Shown here: one piece after another, positions 61,355-64,000 of the stretch
How the letters are laid out: every line of letters starts with the position of its first letter
How positions within the stretch are numbered: the stretch's first letter is position 1
Assembly (NCBI GenBank): GCA_963978545.1
Contig: OZ021731.1
Location: 55,539,242-55,603,241 of the forward strand
Origin: Linyphia triangularis
Lineage: Eukaryota > Arthropoda > Arachnida > Araneae > Linyphiidae
Direction of reading: 5' to 3'
DNA length: 64,000 bases
The notes under the pieces: model-generated
Seen by the model: the letters and a program-made list of their open reading frames with translations, nothing else
Told to the model about the DNA's origin: nothing
Databases searched by the model: none
Made by a program: the position numbers and the translations under genes

Positions 61355-61670
61355 ATATGGAAATAGTTAGAATGCATCCAATCTGCAGATTCAAGTTAAG
61401 AAATACTATTTTAAAAAATGAAGTAAAAAGACCTTTGTGTATACCTGAAATAACATGAAAATTAAAGTAAAAATACTTAATAAAAACAATAATTTATTTT
61501 AAAAAAAAAACGAAAAATAGTACTTTACTTTTACATTAGTACAAATCTCATAAAACATTCACAACAAACCAAAACCCTATGTACTTGGAACAGTTTTGAC
61601 AATATAACAAATCTTATTCAACAGTTTTGTATGGCACAGAAAGACATCGATTTAAAGTTTCGGAATTCCG
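61355..61670 (-). pseudogene. Remnant of a duplicated cathepsin B: 3' UTR and last codons
   Basis: This ~310-bp stretch aligns, in order and orientation, with cathepsin B 3'-flanking DNA and 3' UTR at about 49,513-49,818: 'tatggaaatagtta', 'atacctgaaat', 'atgaaaattaaag', 'caaaaccctatgtact', 'attcaacagtt', 'ggcacagaaa', 'gatttaaagtt'. Its high-coordinate end still encodes GIPKL-stop where the intact gene has GMPKL-stop. Homology then breaks off; no other exon is seen in the remaining 2.3 kb. It is best read as the 3' end of a former tandem paralogue, truncated by deletion or rearrangement. The alternative, a mobile element shared by both 3' ends, is less likely because the homology includes codons. 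Confidence 0.75.
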
Positions 61671-61904
61671 TACAGCGAGGTACGGCGGTGGTACGTGAGT
61701 ATCTTATTTTGTCGAGGGTCTCTTACTGCTTTTGTACTTATTTGACGTTTAATTTATGACTTCGATGTTTTGCATAACAATGGACAATGGACAAGGTCCC
61801 CAAGGTCATTAAAGGTGCTTAATATTTTTGAACTCGTTTTTAATTGACTTTCTACCAACAACTGACTTTCGGCTTTTACTTAGTTGAATTTTTAGTTAGT
61901 ATTT

Positions 61905-62610
61905 TTACTTTCAGCTACCCATATGTATATAAACATAGGGTAATAAAAGAATAAAAAAATAATCGGGTTTTTTTTTTTTTTTTTTTTTTTTTACATTTCT
62001 CCACGTTTTGGAACATCCTGATTTCAAAAAAAGTAATCCAGAAATATTTCTGTCTGTGTGTGTATGTGCGTCTGTGGTCAGCATAACTCCCGAACAAATT
62101 GACCTACGATGTTGAAATTTGGTATGAGGGTTAGTGGTGGCCATGGGACATACCATTATGGTTTTCGTCAAAATCGCGCATGCACATAAGGTAGCTGCCA
62201 TTGAAAAAATCATGTTTTTCAATGATTGCAAAAAAACGGCTCTAACGATTTTGATAAAAATCGCTGTGGTTATGCCTCTTAAGGTGTTCTAAACATCACC
62301 ACCTCCGAAATTCCCTTAAATTTTTTTTAATGGTGTAAAAAGTTGAAAACTGAATGCTTTCTACTCAGAGTTCTCTTTCCTTGAGCATAATCTCATCAAC
62401 AAGATTTTTTGTTTTGTTTTTTGTTTTATTTCTCTCAGTTTCGCTTATAATAAAGGATAATACAAGAGTTATCGCAAAAAATATCGCCAAACTGGCCATT
62501 TATTCTAAATGAAGAATGAAAATATACAAACGGTAAATGTCACAAATCCACGTCAGTATTAAAGTGTAATTGAAAGTTGTGCGATGTTCCACACCCCTAG
62601 TTTTAATTAC
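61905..62610 (+). repeat. Foldback family A, copy at the right
   Basis: It begins tactttcagctacccatatg and ends with aattgaaagttgtgcgatgt and tccacacccctag. The block 'cataactcccgaacaaattg' and onward is shared with 40,575-40,990 in the same orientation. A poly(T) tract is at 61,969-61,992. The - strand open frames inside (61,911-62,231) are shadows of the repeat. Confidence 0.65.
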
Positions 62611-63460
62611 ACAATTTAAAATTTTGCCCTCTATACTAAAAGAAAAATATATTATTTACTTCCTTGGGTTCTTTTGTATTTATAAATTGTCAACAATCAG
62701 TTATTTTGAAATTGGATAATTTTATCAACGAATTATTTTGAATGCTTTAGCTTTGTTAGTAAGTTTTGCGATTTATTCTGTATTGAGTGTTAGTTCATTA
62801 GAGATGGCATTGTATAAAACAATGGTGTGTTCAACGGTGCGTTTTTATTATTTCCATTGTTTCGCTTCAATTTGCTTTAGTCTAAATTGAAATCATGCCA
62901 TTGTTGGTTTGTTTTTAACGTTTGCTTTTGTTGTGTGCAAGGGCGTATATATGGGAGGGGCCCAGGGGGCCCTGGCCCCTCCCGAAATCAGGAACAAAAA
63001 ATTAAAGTAATAAGTAGTTATTATTTGTGTTTGTTTGCAAATAATTTCCATTCTCTTAACTTCCCAAAAATAAAAAAATGTGATGGCACCAGAATAAGTA
63101 CTGTGAAATTAAAATATGTATAATGCAGGTGAGGCTTTGGCATTTTATCTGTAGCTCTGTTTATTCGATAGTGTGCTTTTTAAATAGGTGTGTATCTGAA
63201 ATCCTCTGCATTATGCTGTTGTGGAATCTTAATTTGCTTTATTAAGTTAATGGTATTCATAATGAAGCGATAAAAATTCTATTCAAAACTGTTTTGTAAA
63301 AAAACATCGTGTAAATAAGCAGTGCTGAAGTTGCCTGTGTCAGTAGCAATGTTCCTTTTGGCATCGCAAATTCTAGTACCGTTGATCCAGCATCCGTTGC
63401 GGAGGATTTAAATAAATAAAGAAAAAAATTTAAATAAAGAAAAACAAATAAAGAAAAATT
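62610..63460. other. AT-rich sequence with a hAT-like GC-rich terminus
   Basis: A GC-rich motif at 62,940-62,990 (ggggcccagggggccctggc) resembles ends of hAT-type elements elsewhere in the window. No gene is supported. Confidence 0.35.
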
Positions 63461-63499
63461 TAACTCGTAGAAAATACATGGAACCTTTTTACAAATTTC

Positions 63500-64000
63500 T
63501 TTCTTCTTCTACACTAGTCTACAAAATTAATAGATATTTCAGTTTTTCCCTAATAACTTCTCACTGGAGCAGCATAGATACATGAAATTCACATTACAGA
63601 GGCATCTTTATGTAACATCACGATAAGTAAAACAACTCAGTGGCAAATTGAAATGCAAAGTGTACAATGGACAGGGGCCGATTTAGAAATTTGATTACTT
63701 TAGGCACAACATAACAGATGTCCCCCCCCCCCCCATCGACAATTGTTGGAAGTTATTTAAATATTAATTGACAATTTAGAATACCGTCTATTGCTGTCGT
63801 GATTAAATTAATGATGAGATATTAATATTTTAATAACTGATAAGAATTATTAAAATTTATTCTTGTATTTTATGGCATTGATCAAGTGCGCTGAACATAA
63901 TATTGATAGTTGCATACTAATTCAGGATTTAAAAAAAATGGAGTAACATTAGTGTGCAGTTGACTTTTAGTGTAAGATATGATCTCCCCTGTCCTCAGTG
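63500..64000 (+). repeat. Copy of the 18.4-kb palindrome arm, interrupted
   Basis: It matches 18,400-18,680: 'cataga-tacatgaaattcac', 'gataagtaaaacaactcag', 'aaattgaaatgcaaagtgta'. It is interrupted by a ~270-bp insert starting cgat-containing 'caggggccgatttagaaat' and resumes at about 63,935 ('atggagtaacattagtgtgc'). It runs off the window. Confidence 0.65.

Overview
This is an AT-rich eukaryotic window: spliced genes with GT-AG introns, long introns and intergenic spaces full of transposable elements, (AT)n microsatellites and poly(C)/poly(G) tracts. Two animal genes can be reconstructed completely. Together with tRNA-derived SINEs, a non-LTR (LINE) fragment with an RNase H domain, and abundant hAT/mariner-type remnants, they point to an arthropod, probably a chelicerate such as a spider. 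That assignment is an inference from gene and repeat style, not a database match.

Layout. (1) 1-12 kb, + strand: mostly repeats, two GC-richer islands (5.8 and 7.1 kb) that may be exons, and at 9.6-10.1 kb a coding exon with a Hairy/Orange-like domain. (2) 12,071-23,813: an 11.7-kb block bounded by hAT-like ends and a perfect 8-bp target-site duplication, inserted into an older repeat whose halves lie on either side. Inside it are two SINEs, three foldback palindromes, and two inverted arrays of a degenerate ~16-bp motif. No protein gene was recognised there. (3) 24,899-37,357, - strand: a complete nine-exon ecto-5'-nucleotidase/apyrase-family gene (676 aa), with signal peptide and all metal ligands but a 126-residue tail in place of a GPI signal. 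Its introns hold a LINE fragment with target-site duplications, a TA-flanked mariner-type element and an (AT)n array. (4) 39.5-49 kb: SINE, foldback family, Tigger-like element, hAT-type elements nested in repeats. (5) 49,803-57,937, - strand: a complete seven-coding-exon cathepsin B (332 aa), a 5'-UTR exon near 60.3 kb, and a TTAA-flanked piggyBac-like insertion in one intron. (6) 61.36-61.67 kb, - strand: a diverged copy of the cathepsin B 3' UTR and last codons, the footprint of a tandem duplication. (7) 61.9-64 kb: further foldback-family copies.

The genes do not form an operon. The nucleotidase is predicted to be secreted and to hydrolyse extracellular nucleotides. Cathepsin B is a lysosomal or secreted cysteine protease. 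The Orange-domain protein would be a nuclear transcriptional regulator. The most unusual material is the 12-24 kb nested element with its inverted motif arrays and long palindromes.
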